Origin: Actinopolymorpha rutila
GTDB lineage: Bacteria; Actinomycetota; Actinomycetes; Propionibacteriales; Actinopolymorphaceae
DNA length: 64,000 nt
NCBI RefSeq assembly: GCF_013407855.1
Contig: NZ_JACBZH010000001.1
Span: forward strand, 1,798,001 to 1,862,000
Direction: 5' to 3'
Numbering within the stretch: the stretch's first letter is position 1; each line of letters starts with the position of its first letter. The position numbers and the translations under genes are program-made. The notes under the pieces were generated by a model. The model was not told the origin of the DNA. It saw nothing but the letters and a program-made list of their open reading frames with translations, and did no database searches. Positions 16,516 to 28,200 of the stretch are shown here, piece by piece.

Positions 16516-17013
16516 ATGTCCCGCCGACGTACCAACCCCTCACCGAAGCCGTCCACACCGGCGAACCGGCCGTCAAACCGGCCGTCAAACCAGCCGGCGA
16601 ACCCTCCGGCGGAGCCGGTCTCCGGTCCGGTCGGCCGGCCCGCGCGCACGCCGGTCACGTTGATCGCCGCGGCGGTCGTGGTCGGGCTGGAGGCGCTGGG
16701 GGCGGTGGTGGCCGGCGGCTGGCTGACCGTCGAGGCGATCATCACCCGCCCGCGCGGCATGGGGATCGCCGCCAGCGCGGGTGTGTTCGTACTCGCCGCC
16801 GGGGTCGGGCTCGGTTTCCTGGCGTGGGGTCTGCTGCGTGGCCGCCGGTGGAGTCGCGGTCCGGTGGTCGCGATCCAGTTGCTGATGTTGCCGCTGGGGT
16901 ACGAACTCCTGTCGGGGAGTACGACCGTCGTCGGCGTGGGCATGCTGGTGGCGGCGATCCTCACGCTGGTGCTCGTCCTGGCGCCGCCGTCGACGATGGT
17001 GTTCCGGGAGTAG
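16516..17013 (+). CDS. Four-helix membrane protein of unknown function
   Basis: 165 aa. The first 40 residues are Pro/Ser/Asn-rich with small repeats (NRPSNRPSNQPAN), probably cytosolic; four membrane helices follow (about 48-70, 85-107, 113-133, 137-157). It resembles the integral membrane proteins often found beside whiB1 in actinomycetes. No motif gives a function. ATG start; the ribosome site is weak (GGTATG overlaps the start), so leaderless translation is possible. Divergent from whiB1. Confidence 0.65.
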   Translation: MSRRRTNPSPKPSTPANRPSNRPSNQPANPPAEPVSGPVGRPARTPVTLIAAAVVVGLEALGAVVAGGWLTVEAIITRPRGMGIAASAGVFVLAAGVGLGFLAWGLLRGRRWSRGPVVAIQLLMLPLGYELLSGSTTVVGVGMLVAAILTLVLVLAPPSTMVFRE

Positions 17014-17059
17014 AGCGCGCGCCGGTTTCGCGTCGGCCGTTCGGCGGGCCGCCGGAGCG

Positions 17060-17884
17060 TCAGTCCTGCAGCAGGCGTTCGCGAAGTTGCGCGAGCGTAC
17101 GCGACAACAACCGGGACACGTGCATCTGCGAGATGCCGACCTCGGCCGCAATCTGTGATTGCGTCATCCCCTTGAAGAACCGCAGCAGCAGAATGCGCTT
17201 CTCCCGCTCGGGAAGCTGCGACAGCAACGGCCGCAGGGCCTCGCGATACTCCACGCCTTCCAGTGCCTCGTCCTCGGTGCCGAGGGAGTCCACGACCGCG
17301 GGTGCGTCGTCCTGCCCCTGGTCGGGTGCGTCGAGGGACAGGGTGCTGTAGGCGTTGGCAGACTCCAGCCCCTCGAGGACCTCTTCCTCCCGCACGCCGA
17401 GCTTGCCCGAGAGTTCGCTGACCGTCGGCGCTCTGCCGAGTTCCTGGGTGAGGTCACCAGTCACGGTGGCGAGGGACAGCCGCAGCTCCTGCAGCCGGCG
17501 GGGGACCCGGATGGCCCAGCCGCGGTCGCGGAAGTGTCGCTTGAGTTCGCCGACGATGGTGGGTGTGGCGTACGTGGAGAACTCCACGCCGCGTTCGGCG
17601 TCGAACCGGTCCACCGACTTGATCAGGCCGATCGTGCCGACCTGCACCAGGTCGTCCAGCGGCTCGCCGCGGTTGCGGAACCGGCGGGCGAGATGTTCGA
17701 CCAGCGGCAGGTGCATCTCCACCAGCCGGTCGCGGACCTTGCCCCTGCGCGGGTCGTCGCTGTCGATGCGCCCGAGATGGGCGAAGAGTTCGCGGGTCAG
17801 CGTCCGGGTGTCGAGCACCCGGTCCCGGCCCGGCAGGTCTTCCGGCGCCGGCCCGAAATCATGCGTCACTGGGTGCTCGATCAT
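17060..17884 (-). CDS. Sigma factor of the SigB/SigF family
   Basis: 274 aa general-stress/developmental type sigma factor. Region 2 is in HLARRFRNRGEPLDDLVQVG...FSTYATPTIVGELKRHFRD, region 3 in RVPRRLQELRLSL...LGREEEV-like helices, and region 4 in LPEREKRILLLRFFKGMTQSQ with HTH QIAAEVGISQMHVSR. It lacks region 1.1, as this family does. Its start overlaps the stop of an RsbW-type gene (ATGA), so the kinase upstream is almost surely its anti-sigma factor. Streptomyces has many such paralogues, so I give no symbol. Confidence 0.9.
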   Translation of the reverse strand: MIEHPVTHDFGPAPEDLPGRDRVLDTRTLTRELFAHLGRIDSDDPRRGKVRDRLVEMHLPLVEHLARRFRNRGEPLDDLVQVGTIGLIKSVDRFDAERGVEFSTYATPTIVGELKRHFRDRGWAIRVPRRLQELRLSLATVTGDLTQELGRAPTVSELSGKLGVREEEVLEGLESANAYSTLSLDAPDQGQDDAPAVVDSLGTEDEALEGVEYREALRPLLSQLPEREKRILLLRFFKGMTQSQIAAEVGISQMHVSRLLSRTLAQLRERLLQD

Positions 17885-18477
17885 TTCTCTGCCGCGCCTC
17901 TTCCCCGTGGCGGCAACTCCGCCGAGGTGCCGCCGGACGCGGCGTTGCCCTCGGGCGACGTTCCGGATTCGCCGGTGTGCTTACGGTGACCTCGGCTGCG
18001 CTGGCTGCGCGCGTCGTCGAGGGTGCGGACGGCGCCACCCGACGGGTGTGCCAGGCCCGCGGTCTCGCCACGCTTGGTCAGCGTGACGGTTGCCCGCTGG
18101 TGTTCGGGCTCGACGAGGGTGTCGACCTGGCCGGCGAGTGCGGTGAGCACTGTCCAGGAGAAGGAGTTTCGGGCGGGCACTCGCGGGTTGCGCGAGTGGA
18201 CCGTCACCGCGACGGTGAGCTCGTCACCGGCGAGTTCGAACCGGCATCGCAGCTGCGAACCGGCCACCGCCTGGTGGAGCAGGAGTGCGCTCGCCTCGTC
18301 GACGGCGATACGCAGGTCCTCGATCTCGTCGAGGGTGAAGTCGAGTCGGGCCGCCAACGCGGCTGCCGTTGTGCGCAGGACCGAGACGTACGCGGTTCGT
18401 GCGGGTACGCCGAGCTCCACGACGTCGGTGTCCTGGTCGCCATGTTCCGCCTCGGCGCTGTGCGGTACCTCGGTCAC
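17881..18477 (-). CDS. RsbW-type anti-sigma factor (GHKL ATPase fold)
   Basis: 198 aa. Residues 20-140 form a HATPase_c_2 domain: the N box is ALAARLDFTLDEIEDLRIAVDEAS. The glycine-rich ATP-lid boxes are poorly kept, so kinase activity is doubtful though binding of the sigma factor is expected. An unusual basic, polar tail of about 55 residues follows (RSQRSRGHRKHTGESG). GTG start with GGAGG eight bases before it; translationally coupled to the sigma gene. No anti-anti-sigma (STAS) gene is adjacent. Confidence 0.8.
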   Translation of the reverse strand: MTEVPHSAEAEHGDQDTDVVELGVPARTAYVSVLRTTAAALAARLDFTLDEIEDLRIAVDEASALLLHQAVAGSQLRCRFELAGDELTVAVTVHSRNPRVPARNSFSWTVLTALAGQVDTLVEPEHQRATVTLTKRGETAGLAHPSGGAVRTLDDARSQRSRGHRKHTGESGTSPEGNAASGGTSAELPPRGRGAAEK

Positions 18478-18796
18478 TGGGGGTTCCTCCGCAGGTGGTT
18501 GCAGGGGGCCCTCGACGGAAGTGCGCGCGAAGGTCCGGGTGCGCGTCGTCGAGGTGGTCGAACCTGTCGGTCAGGCCTTCGGTCGCAGGCTTCGGTCGCG
18601 ACAGCCCCACCGTACGCCGGGAGACTACCTGCTGGTGGCAGGTTTGGCGACGGGGAGTGCAAAGCACGTTGCTGCACGTGACAGCGTGATGCGCCCTCTG
18701 ATGTGCCGGTGCGCTGCGTCTGTGCGGCGTGTCGAAGCGGGGTGTCGGTGTGTCGGTGTGTCGGTGTGCGAACGCTCTGGTGCGCCGGTGGAAAAG
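18478..18796. other. Intergenic region upstream of the RsbW-type gene
   Basis: Nothing coding is convincing. It holds a CCTGC/GCAGG inverted repeat (about 18627-18643) and an 8-bp tandem repeat TGTCGGTG, three copies near 18743-18768. The promoter of the sigma operon must lie here on the minus strand; I could not find a clear SigB/SigF-type GTTT...GGGTA promoter. Confidence 0.5.
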
Positions 18797-18842
18797 CACG
18801 AACCGCACCGCTCCCGCGTCGCGGGAGTCGGTGCGGTTCGTG
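18797..18842 (-). terminator. Intrinsic terminator of sodN
   Basis: CACGAACCGCACC...CTCCCGCG pairs with CGCGGGAG...GGTGCGGTTCGTG, about 21 base pairs with a one-base bulge. On the minus strand the stem is followed by CTTTTCC, a short T-run. It lies 30 bases beyond the sodN stop codon. Confidence 0.88.
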
Positions 18843-18872
18843 GCCGTGCGCGGTCGCCGGGGCCGGAACGGC

Positions 18873-19277
18873 TCAGGCTGCCTTCTTGGTCTCCCAGAAG
18901 ATGTCCGCGATCTCGTCGATCTTGGCGAGCAGCTGGTCGGCTGCCTTGAGGTCGGCCGAGCCCTTGGTGCCCGAGGCGCCGGCGAGCTTGGTGGCCTCGT
19001 TGACCAGGGTGTGCAGCTGCGGGTACTTCTCGAAGTGCGGCGGCTTGAAGTAGTCGGTCCACAGCACCCACAGGTGATGCTTGACGAGCTCGGCCCGCTG
19101 CTCCTTGATCAGCAGGGCCCGAACCCGGAAGTCGGGGTCGGAGTTGCCCTCGAGCTTCTCGATGATCGCCTTGACGGACTGGGCCTCGATCCGTGCCTGG
19201 GCCGGGTCGTACACCCCGCACGGCAGATCACAGTGTGCCGAAACTTCCACTGCCGGTGCGAACAGACGCGAAAACAT
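18873..19277 (-). CDS. sodN: Nickel superoxide dismutase
   Basis: Disproportionates superoxide in the cytoplasm; hexamer of four-helix subunits with one Ni each. The 134-aa precursor has a 14-residue leader (MFSRLFAPAVEVSA) that must be cut to expose the nickel hook HCDLPCGVYDP (His1, Cys2, Cys6 in the mature form). Mature length of 120 residues is close to the Streptomyces enzyme. The maturation protease gene sodX is divergent, 99 bases away. Streptomyces sodN responds to nickel; no clear Nur box could be identified in the intergenic region. Confidence 0.96.
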   Translation of the reverse strand: MFSRLFAPAVEVSAHCDLPCGVYDPAQARIEAQSVKAIIEKLEGNSDPDFRVRALLIKEQRAELVKHHLWVLWTDYFKPPHFEKYPQLHTLVNEATKLAGASGTKGSADLKAADQLLAKIDEIADIFWETKKAA

Positions 19278-19376
19278 CCTCGCCCTTCCTTCCCAACCGT
19301 GTCTGGGTGGTTATGTTCCCTTGCAACGTCTTGTGACACTACTACCGCATTCAAACACTGGTGAGCGGGGGAGCTT

Positions 19377-19769
19377 GTGCCGCGGTTCGGAATCGCCGTC
19401 GTGCGCGGCCGCTCCATGCAGCCGACGCTACGGGACGGAGACCGGCTGGTGGTGCGCTACAACACCAGCGAAACCGCAGGGGAGCCCGATGTCCCCGTCC
19501 GCCCGGGTTCGCTGGTCCTGGTCCGGCTGCCGCACCGGCCGCTGTCGGTGAAACGGCTGGTCCGCCGCGAGCCCGAGGGCTGGTGGGTGGAGCGGGACAA
19601 CCCGCACGAAGGTGTCGACTCGTGGCAGGTCGGCGCGGTGCCGCCGCAGGATCTGGTCGCCGTCGTGATCAACCGGCTCCGGCTCGTCAACGCCGTCGCC
19701 CGCCGAGTACGAGCGGGCCGCGCGGACCTTCGCCGGAACCGCCACGGACACGGAAGCCGAGGGGACTGA
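19377..19769 (+). CDS. sodX: Nickel superoxide dismutase maturation protease
   Basis: 130 aa, S26 signal-peptidase fold without a membrane anchor. The catalytic Ser is in GRSMQPTL (Ser13) and the general-base Lys in SVKRLVRREP (about residue 58), the Ser/Lys dyad of the family. It removes the 14-residue leader of the SodN precursor. GTG start seven bases after GGGGGAG. Always found next to sodN, as here (divergent). Confidence 0.9.
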   Translation: MPRFGIAVVRGRSMQPTLRDGDRLVVRYNTSETAGEPDVPVRPGSLVLVRLPHRPLSVKRLVRREPEGWWVERDNPHEGVDSWQVGAVPPQDLVAVVINRLRLVNAVARRVRAGRADLRRNRHGHGSRGD

Positions 19770-19771
19770 GG

Positions 19772-20617
19772 TCAGCGGCCGGCCCGGTCCTCCTCCGTAC
19801 GCGTGTGCAGGACCCGCTGGAGGAAGACGCGGGTGCGTTCGTGCCGCGGGTCGGTGAGCACGTCCGACGGCCTGCCGGACTCGACCACGACGCCGTCGTC
19901 CATGAACACCACGCTGTCGGCGACGTCGCGGGCGAAGCCCATCTCGTGCGTGACGACGACCATGGTCATGCCGTCCAGCGCGAGTTGACGCATCACCTCC
20001 AGCACCTCACCGACGAGTTCGGGGTCCAGCGCCGAGGTCGGCTCGTCGAACAGCATCAGCTTCGGGCGCATGGCAAGGGCGCGGGCGATGGCCACCCGCT
20101 GTTGCTGCCCGCCGGACAGCTGGGCGGGGTACTTGCGCAGGTGGTCGCGCAGCCCGACCCGCTCCAGCAGTTGCTCGGCGTGGTCGCGGGCGGCCGACCT
20201 GGACTCGCGTCGTACGCGTACCGGCGCCTCCATGACGTTCTCCACCGCGCTCATGTGCGGGAACAGGTTGAACTGCTGGAAGACCATGCCGATCTCGCGG
20301 CGTTGCGCCGCCACCTCGCTCGGCTTCAGCTCGTGCAGCCGGTTGCCGCGCTGGCGGTAGCCCACGAGCTCGCCGTCCACCCACAGCCGGCCACCGTCGA
20401 TCTTCTCCAGGTGGTTGATGCAGCGAAGGAACGTCGACTTGCCCGAGCCGGACGGTCCGATCACGCAGCACACCTGGCCGGTGGCGATGCCGAGGTCGAC
20501 GCCGCGGAGCACCTCGTGCCTCCCGAAGCGTTTGCGCACCTGTTCGGCCCGCACCATCTCCGCGGTGTTCGGCACGCCCTGGGTGCCGTCGGCGCCGATG
20601 CTCGCCGGTGTCGTCAT
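19772..20617 (-). CDS. Polar amino-acid ABC transporter, ATP-binding subunit
   Basis: 281 aa ATPase. Walker [10 protein letters not shown]-loop FQQFNLFPH, signature LSGGQQQR, Walker [14 protein letters not shown]-loop VVTHEM. It is closest to the GlnQ/GluA group that serves polar amino-acid uptake. The ATG at 20615-20617 overlaps the permease stop (ATGA); the first 20 residues before [12 protein letters not shown] are extra. Last gene of a three-gene operon. Confidence 0.93.
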   Translation of the reverse strand: MTTPASIGADGTQGVPNTAEMVRAEQVRKRFGRHEVLRGVDLGIATGQVCCVIGPSGSGKSTFLRCINHLEKIDGGRLWVDGELVGYRQRGNRLHELKPSEVAAQRREIGMVFQQFNLFPHMSAVENVMEAPVRVRRESRSAARDHAEQLLERVGLRDHLRKYPAQLSGGQQQRVAIARALAMRPKLMLFDEPTSALDPELVGEVLEVMRQLALDGMTMVVVTHEMGFARDVADSVVFMDDGVVVESGRPSDVLTDPRHERTRVFLQRVLHTRTEEDRAGR

Positions 20618-21585
20618 GAGCCACCTGCCCCACCGCGGCCGAGCCGCATCCAGGTCGTGCGCGCCGCACCCGTGGACCGCCCCGACCGGGAGGAAGCTCC
20701 GCGGGCGAAGTGTCGTTCGACGAAGTGCTGGAACAGCATCAGGACGCTGCTCATCGCGAGATACCACAGGCAGGCGGCGACCAGCATCGGGAACACCTGG
20801 AACGTGCGGCTGCCGATGCCCTGTAACTGGAACCAGAGTTCGTACGCCGGGACGTAGGCGACCAGTGCGGTGTCCTTCAACATCGCGATGGTCTCGTTGC
20901 CCGTCGGCGGCACGATCACCCGCATCGCCTGCGGGAGGATGATCCGCCGCAGCGTGAGCGCCCGTGACATGCCGAGTGATCCGGCAGCGTCAAGCTGGCC
21001 TTGCGGGATGGACTCGATGCCCGCGCGCACGATCTCGGCCATGTAGGCGGCCTCCGACAACGCCAGGCCCAGGATGGCGGCGACGAAACCGGAGATGACC
21101 GTACGGGCGTCGAACCCGAACAGCCGGCCGCCGAGGTCCACGCCCAGCAGGTCCGCCAGCGCCCAGTCGAACGGCACACCGAACTCGAACCGCTTGTAGA
21201 GAATGCCGAGGTTGCCGAACAGCACCAGCAGCACGACGCGGGGTACGGCACGGAAGAACCAGATGTACAGCCAGGCGATCCAGGACAGGATCGGGTTGGC
21301 CGACAGCCGCATCACCGCGAGCACCACGCCGAGCGCGATCCCGATCGCCATCGCCACGACCGTGAGCACGATCGAGGTGCGGGCGCCGTCGAGGACCGGA
21401 CCGGAGAACGCGTTGCGGGCCATGAAGTCCCACTGGAACGCCGTGTTCGTGAGCAGCATGTGCACGAACATCGCGGTCAGTACGACGATGACCGCGCTCG
21501 CGGCCCACCGCCACGGATGGCGGACCGGCACCGCCTCGATGGCGTCCGCCGGCCCGGACGGGGACTGGGTGCGGGTCTCGCTCAT
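20614..21585 (-). CDS. Polar amino-acid ABC transporter, permease
   Basis: 323 aa with about six membrane helices in a HisM/GlnP-type permease domain; the EAA loop is [20 protein letters not shown] followed by [20 protein letters not shown]. One permease gene suggests a homodimeric channel. The ATG at 21583-21585 overlaps the stop of the binding-protein gene; an upstream in-frame start would run into that gene. Confidence 0.92.
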   Translation of the reverse strand: MSETRTQSPSGPADAIEAVPVRHPWRWAASAVIVVLTAMFVHMLLTNTAFQWDFMARNAFSGPVLDGARTSIVLTVVAMAIGIALGVVLAVMRLSANPILSWIAWLYIWFFRAVPRVVLLVLFGNLGILYKRFEFGVPFDWALADLLGVDLGGRLFGFDARTVISGFVAAILGLALSEAAYMAEIVRAGIESIPQGQLDAAGSLGMSRALTLRRIILPQAMRVIVPPTGNETIAMLKDTALVAYVPAYELWFQLQGIGSRTFQVFPMLVAACLWYLAMSSVLMLFQHFVERHFARGASSRSGRSTGAARTTWMRLGRGGAGGS

Positions 21586-22496
21586 GAGGCGGCGGACTCG
21601 ACCTTCACCTGGTCGGCGGTGATGGCGCCCTTCTGGTTGCCCCACTTCTTGAGGATCTTGGCGTAGGTGCCGTCGTCGATGACCGCCTTGGTGGCGGCGG
21701 CGAGCGCGTCGGCGAACTTCTTCTGGTCGTGGCCGACGATGAAGCCGTACGGCGCCTGGCCGTACGGCTCACCGAGCAGGGCGAGCTTGCCCTGGCTCTG
21801 CCGCACGGCGTACACCGCGATCGGTAGGTCCGCCGTCATCGCGTCGTACTTGCCGGTGACGACGTTGCTGGTCACCGTGTCCTGCCCGGGCAGCGCCTGC
21901 ACGCCGATCTTCGGCTTGCCGGCGGCGACGCACTTCTTCGACCGGGCTTCCAGGTCGGGCACCTCGACGGTGTCCTTCTGCACCCCGACCTGCAGGCCGC
22001 AGGCGTTGTCGATGCTGACCTTCTTCGGGTTGCCCTTCTCCGTCACCCACTGGATGGGGGAGTTGAAGTAGGAGATCATCAGCACCTGCTTGGTGCGCTC
22101 GGGGTTGATCGTGAACGACGACACGCCCGCTTCGTACTTCCCCGACTGCACCGCCGGCAGGATGTTTCCGAACTCGCTCGGCACCCACTCCACCTGCAAG
22201 CCCAGCTTGGCGGCGATCGCGTCGTACAGGTCGACGTCCATGCCGATCACCGTCTTGCCGTCGGCGTCCATGAACTCGTTGGGCGCGTACGACGCGTCGG
22301 TGCCGACCCGGATCTTCTTGTCCGACCTGATCTCCGCAGGCACCATCGCGGCGAGCTTGGAGTCGGCCTTGGTGGTGACGGTCGGCTTGGCGGCGGAGCC
22401 GGACTGGCTGCTGCTGCCACAGCCGGCGAGCACGGTCGCGGCGGTGACGAGCACCGCGCACGAGGCGGTCGCGAGGCGGGTGAACTGCCTGGGCAT
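21582..22496 (-). CDS. Polar amino-acid ABC transporter, solute-binding lipoprotein
   Basis: 304 aa. Lipoprotein signal with lipobox VLAGC (Cys26), then a Ser/Gly linker and an SBP_bac_3 domain: KIRVGTDASYAPNEFMDADGK, VIGMDVDLYDAIAAKLGL and late GVSSFTINPERTK. This type binds Glu, Gln, Arg, His or cystine; the ligand cannot be read off. ATG at 22496 after GAAGGAC. First gene of the operon with the permease and ATPase. Confidence 0.92.
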   Translation of the reverse strand: MPRQFTRLATASCAVLVTAATVLAGCGSSSQSGSAAKPTVTTKADSKLAAMVPAEIRSDKKIRVGTDASYAPNEFMDADGKTVIGMDVDLYDAIAAKLGLQVEWVPSEFGNILPAVQSGKYEAGVSSFTINPERTKQVLMISYFNSPIQWVTEKGNPKKVSIDNACGLQVGVQKDTVEVPDLEARSKKCVAAGKPKIGVQALPGQDTVTSNVVTGKYDAMTADLPIAVYAVRQSQGKLALLGEPYGQAPYGFIVGHDQKKFADALAAATKAVIDDGTYAKILKKWGNQKGAITADQVKVESAAS

Positions 22497-22754
22497 GGCA
22501 CGTCCTTCGGGTGTGAACTGCAGTTGCGGAGTGGTGCGGTCTACTGCGGGCGGCCTGCGACTTCGCGTTGTCTCCCGCGAGGCCGAACATGGTATGACAG
22601 ACTCATCGGGTACGGGTGATCCCCGTTTGACGCAGCGACCGACCCGGACCCTCCCGTCGCAGCCGCGGTGTCGTCCTTCTCGAGCGCCGGCCGGGCACCG
22701 AACGCGTGCCCCCGCGCCGATCCACCCCGTTCCTTCCTCTATCTCAGGGTCCTC

Positions 22755-23993
<1,239 letters not shown>

Positions 23994-24048
23994 GCCCGCG
24001 CCGCCGGGAGTGCCTGACGCCGACCGGCCGGATCGGTAGGGTCGGAGC

Positions 24049-25023
24049 GTGTTCGCCGCCTACGCCGCACGACTCGATGCCCGTGACCCGCTGTCCGCGC
24101 TGGAGTGGGGTGAGCGCCCCGAGCCGGAGCCGGCGCCGGACTGGGTGCGCGTCGACGTACGCGCCACCGCGCTGAACCACCACGACCTGTGGTCCCTGCG
24201 CGGGGTCGGCCTGGCCGAGAAGCAGCTCCCGATGATCCTCGGCTGCGACGCCGCCGGCGTGGACGAGGACGGCAACGAGGTCGTCGTGCACGCGGTCGTC
24301 GGCGACCCGCACTGGCGCGGTGACGAGACGCTGGACCCGCGGCGCTCGCTGCTGTCCGAGCGGCATCCGGGCACCTTCGCCCAGCAGGTGGCGGTGCCCC
24401 GCGCCAACCTGCTGCCCAAGCCCGCCTCGCTGTCCTTCGAGGAGGCGGCCTGCCTGCCCACCTCGTGGCTGACGGCCTACCGCATGCTGTTCACCCAGTC
24501 CGGCCTGCGTCCGGGCGACACCGTTCTGGTCCAGGGGGCCGGCGGCGGCGTGTCGACCGCGCTGGTGGTGCTCGGCAAGGCCGCCGGCCTGCGGGTCTGG
24601 GTGACCGGGCGGGACGAGGCCAAGCGGACGCGCGCGGTGGACAAGCTGGGCGCGGACGCCGCGTTCGAGTCCGGTGCCCGGCTGCCTGAGCGGGTCGACG
24701 CGGTGATGGAGACGGTCGGCGAGGCCACCTGGAGCCACTCGCTGAAGTCGCTGCGACCGGGCGGGACGCTGGTGTGCTCGGGTGCCACCACCGGTCCGAA
24801 CCCGCCGGCCGAGCTGAACCGGATCTTCTACCTCGGCCTACGCGTGGTCGGCTCGACGATGGGTACGCGGGACGAGCTCGCCGCGCTGCTCCGGCTGTGC
24901 GACCAGTCCGGCGTCCGGCCGGTGATCGACCGGGTGCTGCCGTTGTCGCAGGTGAAGGACGGCCTGGCGGCGATGGCCGACGGCGACCTCTTCGGCAAGG
25001 TCGTCTTCACCGTCCAGTCCTAG
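24049..25023 (+). CDS. Zinc-binding-dehydrogenase family oxidoreductase (quinone oxidoreductase-like)
   Basis: 324 aa MDR-superfamily protein. GroES-like domain with ALNHHDLWSLRG, then a Rossmann domain with VLVQGAGGGVSTALV. The catalytic-zinc Cys and the four structural-zinc Cys are missing, so it is more like NADPH:quinone oxidoreductase/crotonyl-CoA reductase relatives than alcohol dehydrogenase. GTG start 55 bases after the malic enzyme gene; possibly the same transcript. Substrate unknown. Confidence 0.8.
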   Translation: MFAAYAARLDARDPLSALEWGERPEPEPAPDWVRVDVRATALNHHDLWSLRGVGLAEKQLPMILGCDAAGVDEDGNEVVVHAVVGDPHWRGDETLDPRRSLLSERHPGTFAQQVAVPRANLLPKPASLSFEEAACLPTSWLTAYRMLFTQSGLRPGDTVLVQGAGGGVSTALVVLGKAAGLRVWVTGRDEAKRTRAVDKLGADAAFESGARLPERVDAVMETVGEATWSHSLKSLRPGGTLVCSGATTGPNPPAELNRIFYLGLRVVGSTMGTRDELAALLRLCDQSGVRPVIDRVLPLSQVKDGLAAMADGDLFGKVVFTVQS

Positions 25024-25026
25024 AGC

Positions 25027-25055
25027 CTGCCCCGCGCCCGCCGGGCGCCTGACAG
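25027..25055. terminator. Hairpin between convergent genes
   Basis: GCGCCCG (25034-25040) and CGGGCGC (25042-25048) form the inner stem; CCTG/CAGG extends it. It sits between the convergent oxidoreductase and DUF6104 genes and could stop both transcripts. Confidence 0.6.
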
Positions 25056-25063
25056 GCCCGAGT

Positions 25064-25240
25064 TCACTCGTCCTCGTCGTCCAGGCGAGCCAGCCAGGTG
25101 GCCAGTCGCTCGATCGGCGTCTCGAACTCGGGGTTGAGGTCGACGAACTCCTGCAGCCGTCCGGCCAGCCAGGCGAGCGACACCTCGTCGTCGCCCCGGC
25201 GGTCGGACAGCTCCTCGATTCCGCGGTCGGTGAAATACAT
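25064..25240 (-). CDS. DUF6104 small acidic protein
   Basis: 58 aa, MYFTDRGIEELSDRRGD at the start and a very acidic end (LDDEDE). It matches DUF6104, a small actinobacterial family regularly encoded just after kgd. It lies 50 bases downstream of kgd on the same strand, so it is very probably co-transcribed. Function unknown. Confidence 0.85.
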   Translation of the reverse strand: MYFTDRGIEELSDRRGDDEVSLAWLAGRLQEFVDLNPEFETPIERLATWLARLDDEDE

Positions 25241-25290
25241 CGTGGCTACGAACTCCGGTCTGCGAACTCCGTGGTCTGATGCCCGGCGGC

Positions 25291-28200
25291 TCAGCCGAAC
25301 ACGCTGTCGAACAGCGCCGCCTGCTCGGTCTTGTGCACCGCGCCCGAGCCAACGGCCGGTGCCGCGGAGGCGGGCCTGGCGGCGAGGCGTACGGACTGGC
25401 CGAGCTGGGGCACGAAGTTGAGCGCCATGTGCGGCCAGGCGCCCTGGTTCGACGGCTCGTCCTGGGCCCAAACCAGTTCGCGCGCACCGTCGAACTTCGT
25501 CAGTTCGGCCCGAAGCGCCTCGGCCGGCAGGGGGCTCAGCTGCTCCACCCGGACGATCGCGGTACGCGGCTCGGCGCCCTCGCGCCGCTTGCGCTCCGCG
25601 AGCAGCTCCCAGGCGATCTTGCCCGAGCACATGACGACCCGCTCGACGTTGCCCGGGTCCACGGTGTCGTCGCCGATCACCGGGAGGAACCGGCCCCTGG
25701 TGAAGTCCTCCGGCCTGCTGGTCGCGGCCTTGCTCCGCAGCATCGACTTCGGGGTGAAGACGACCATCGGCCGGTGCACCGCGCCCAGGCTGTGCCAGCG
25801 CAGCAGGTGGAAGTAGTTGACCGGGGAGGACGGCTGGGCGACGGTCATCGAGTCGTCCGAGGCGAGCTGAAGGAACCGCTCGATCCGGCCGGAGGAGTGG
25901 TCGGGCCCCTGGCCTTCGTACCCGTGCGGCAGCAGCAGCACGACGCCGGAAAGCTGGCCCCACTTGGCCTCACCGGCGGAGATGAACTCGTCGATGATGG
26001 TCTGGGCGCCGTTGTGGAAGTCGCCGAACTGCGCCTCCCACAGCACCAGCGCGTCCGGCCGGGCCACGGAGTAGCCGTACTCGAAGCCCATCGCGGCGAA
26101 CTCGCTGAGCAGGGAGTCGTAGATGTAGAACGGCCCCTGGTCCTCGTCGAGGTTCTGGAGCGGTGTCCACTCCTCGCTGGTGTGCCGGTCGACGATGGTG
26201 GCGAACCGCTGGACGAACGTGCCTCGCCGGCTGTCCTGGCCGGCCAGCCGGACCGGCCGGCCCGCCATGAGCAGGGAGCCGAACGCGATGATCTCCGCGG
26301 TGGCCCAGTCGATCGGGCCGTCGGTGATCGCCGCCGCCCGGCGCTGCAGCTGGGGCAGCACCTTCGGGTGGACGGTGAACCCCTCCGGCGTGGACACGTG
26401 CGCGTCCGCGATCCGCTTCAGCGTCTCCAGCGACACCGAGGTGTCCGCCCCGGCGGCCGGCTTCTCGGGGTAGTCCGGGGCGGTGAGGTAGTCGTCCGAC
26501 GGCGCGTTCTTGGCGGCCCGCACCTCGGCGAACACCCGCTCCAGGCGTTCCTGGTAGTCGCGGAGGGCCTGCTCGGCCTCCTCCACGGAGATGTCGCCGC
26601 GCCCGATCAGAGCCTCGGTGTAGAGCTTGCGGACCGAGCGCTTGCCCTCGATCAGGTCGTACATCTTCGGCTGCGTGAACGACGGGTCGTCGGTCTCGTT
26701 GTGGCCCCGGCGGCGGTAGGAGATGACGTCGATCACGACGTCCTTGTGGAACGTCTGGCGGTATTCGAACGCCAGCCGAGCCACCCGGATGCACGCCTCC
26801 GGGTCGTCGCCGTTGACGTGGAAGATCGGCGCCTGGATCATTCGCGCGACGTCGGTGCAGTAGGTCGAGGAGCGCGACGCCGTGGGCGAGGTGGTGAAGC
26901 CGACCTGGTTGTTGACGATCACGTGGATCGTCCCGCCGGTGCGGTAACCGCGCAGCTGGGAGAGGTTGAGCGTCTCCGCCACCACGCCCTGGCCGGCGAA
27001 CGCCGCGTCTCCGTGCACGAGCACCGGAAGGACCGGGAACTCCAGGCCGCGGTTGAGGATGTCCTGCTTGGCCCGGGCGATTCCTTCCAGCACCGGGTCG
27101 ACCGCCTCCAGGTGGGAGGGGTTCGCGGCCACCGACACCTTGATCTTGGCGCCGCTGTCCGCGGTGAACTCGCCCTCCGCGCCGAGGTGGTACTTCACGT
27201 CGCCGGAGCCCTGGATCGTCCGCGGGTCGATGTTGCCCTCGAACTCGCGGAAGATGTGCGCGGCCCGCTTGCCGGCGATGTTGGCCAGGACGTTGAGCCG
27301 GCCGCGGTGGGCCATGCCGATGGTGACCTCGTCCAGGCCCGCCATCGCGGCCTGCTCGCACACCTCGTCCAGCAGCGCGATCGCCGACTCGCCGCCCTCC
27401 AGGCTGAACCGCCGCTGGCCGACGTACTTCGTCTGCAGGAAGGTCTCGAACGCCTCGGCCTGGTTGAGCTTGGACAGGATGCGCAGCTGCTCCTGCTGCG
27501 GCAGCCGGTCCTGGGGACGCTCCACGCGGTCCTGGATCCAGCGCCGCTCGTCCGGCTCCTGCATGTGCATGTACTCGATGCCGATGGTGCGGGAGTATGC
27601 GTCGCGGAGCAGTCCGAGGATGTGCCGCAGCATCATGAACCGCTTGCCGCCGCCGAAGCTGCCGGTGGCGAACTCGCGGTCGAGGTCCCACAGCGTCAGG
27701 CCGTGGGTCACCACGTCGAGGTCCTCGTGCCGGCGGACCTTGTAGTCGAGCGGGTCGGTGTCGGCGATCAGGTGGCCGCGCACGCGGTAGGCGTGGATGA
27801 GCTCCAGCACCCGGGCCTGCTTGCCGATCTCGTCGTCGTGCGAGGTCGGGATGTCGGACACCCAGCGCACCGGCTCGTACGGGATCCGCAGCGCGGCGAA
27901 GATCTCGTCGTAGAAGTCCTCGTCACCGAGCAGGAGCTGGTGCACCCGCCGGAGGAACTCACCCGACTGCGCGCCCTGGATCACCCGGTGGTCGTAGGTC
28001 GAGGTGAGCGTCATCACCTTGCTCACCGCGAGACGGTTCATCGTCTCCTCGGCGGCGCCCTGGTAGGCGGCGGGGTACTCCATCGCGCCGACACCGATGA
28101 TCGCGCCCTGCCCGGCCATCAGCCGCGGAACCGAGTGGCTGGTGCCGATCGTCCCCGGGTTGGTGAGGCTGATCGAGGTGCCCCGGAAGTCCTCGACGGT

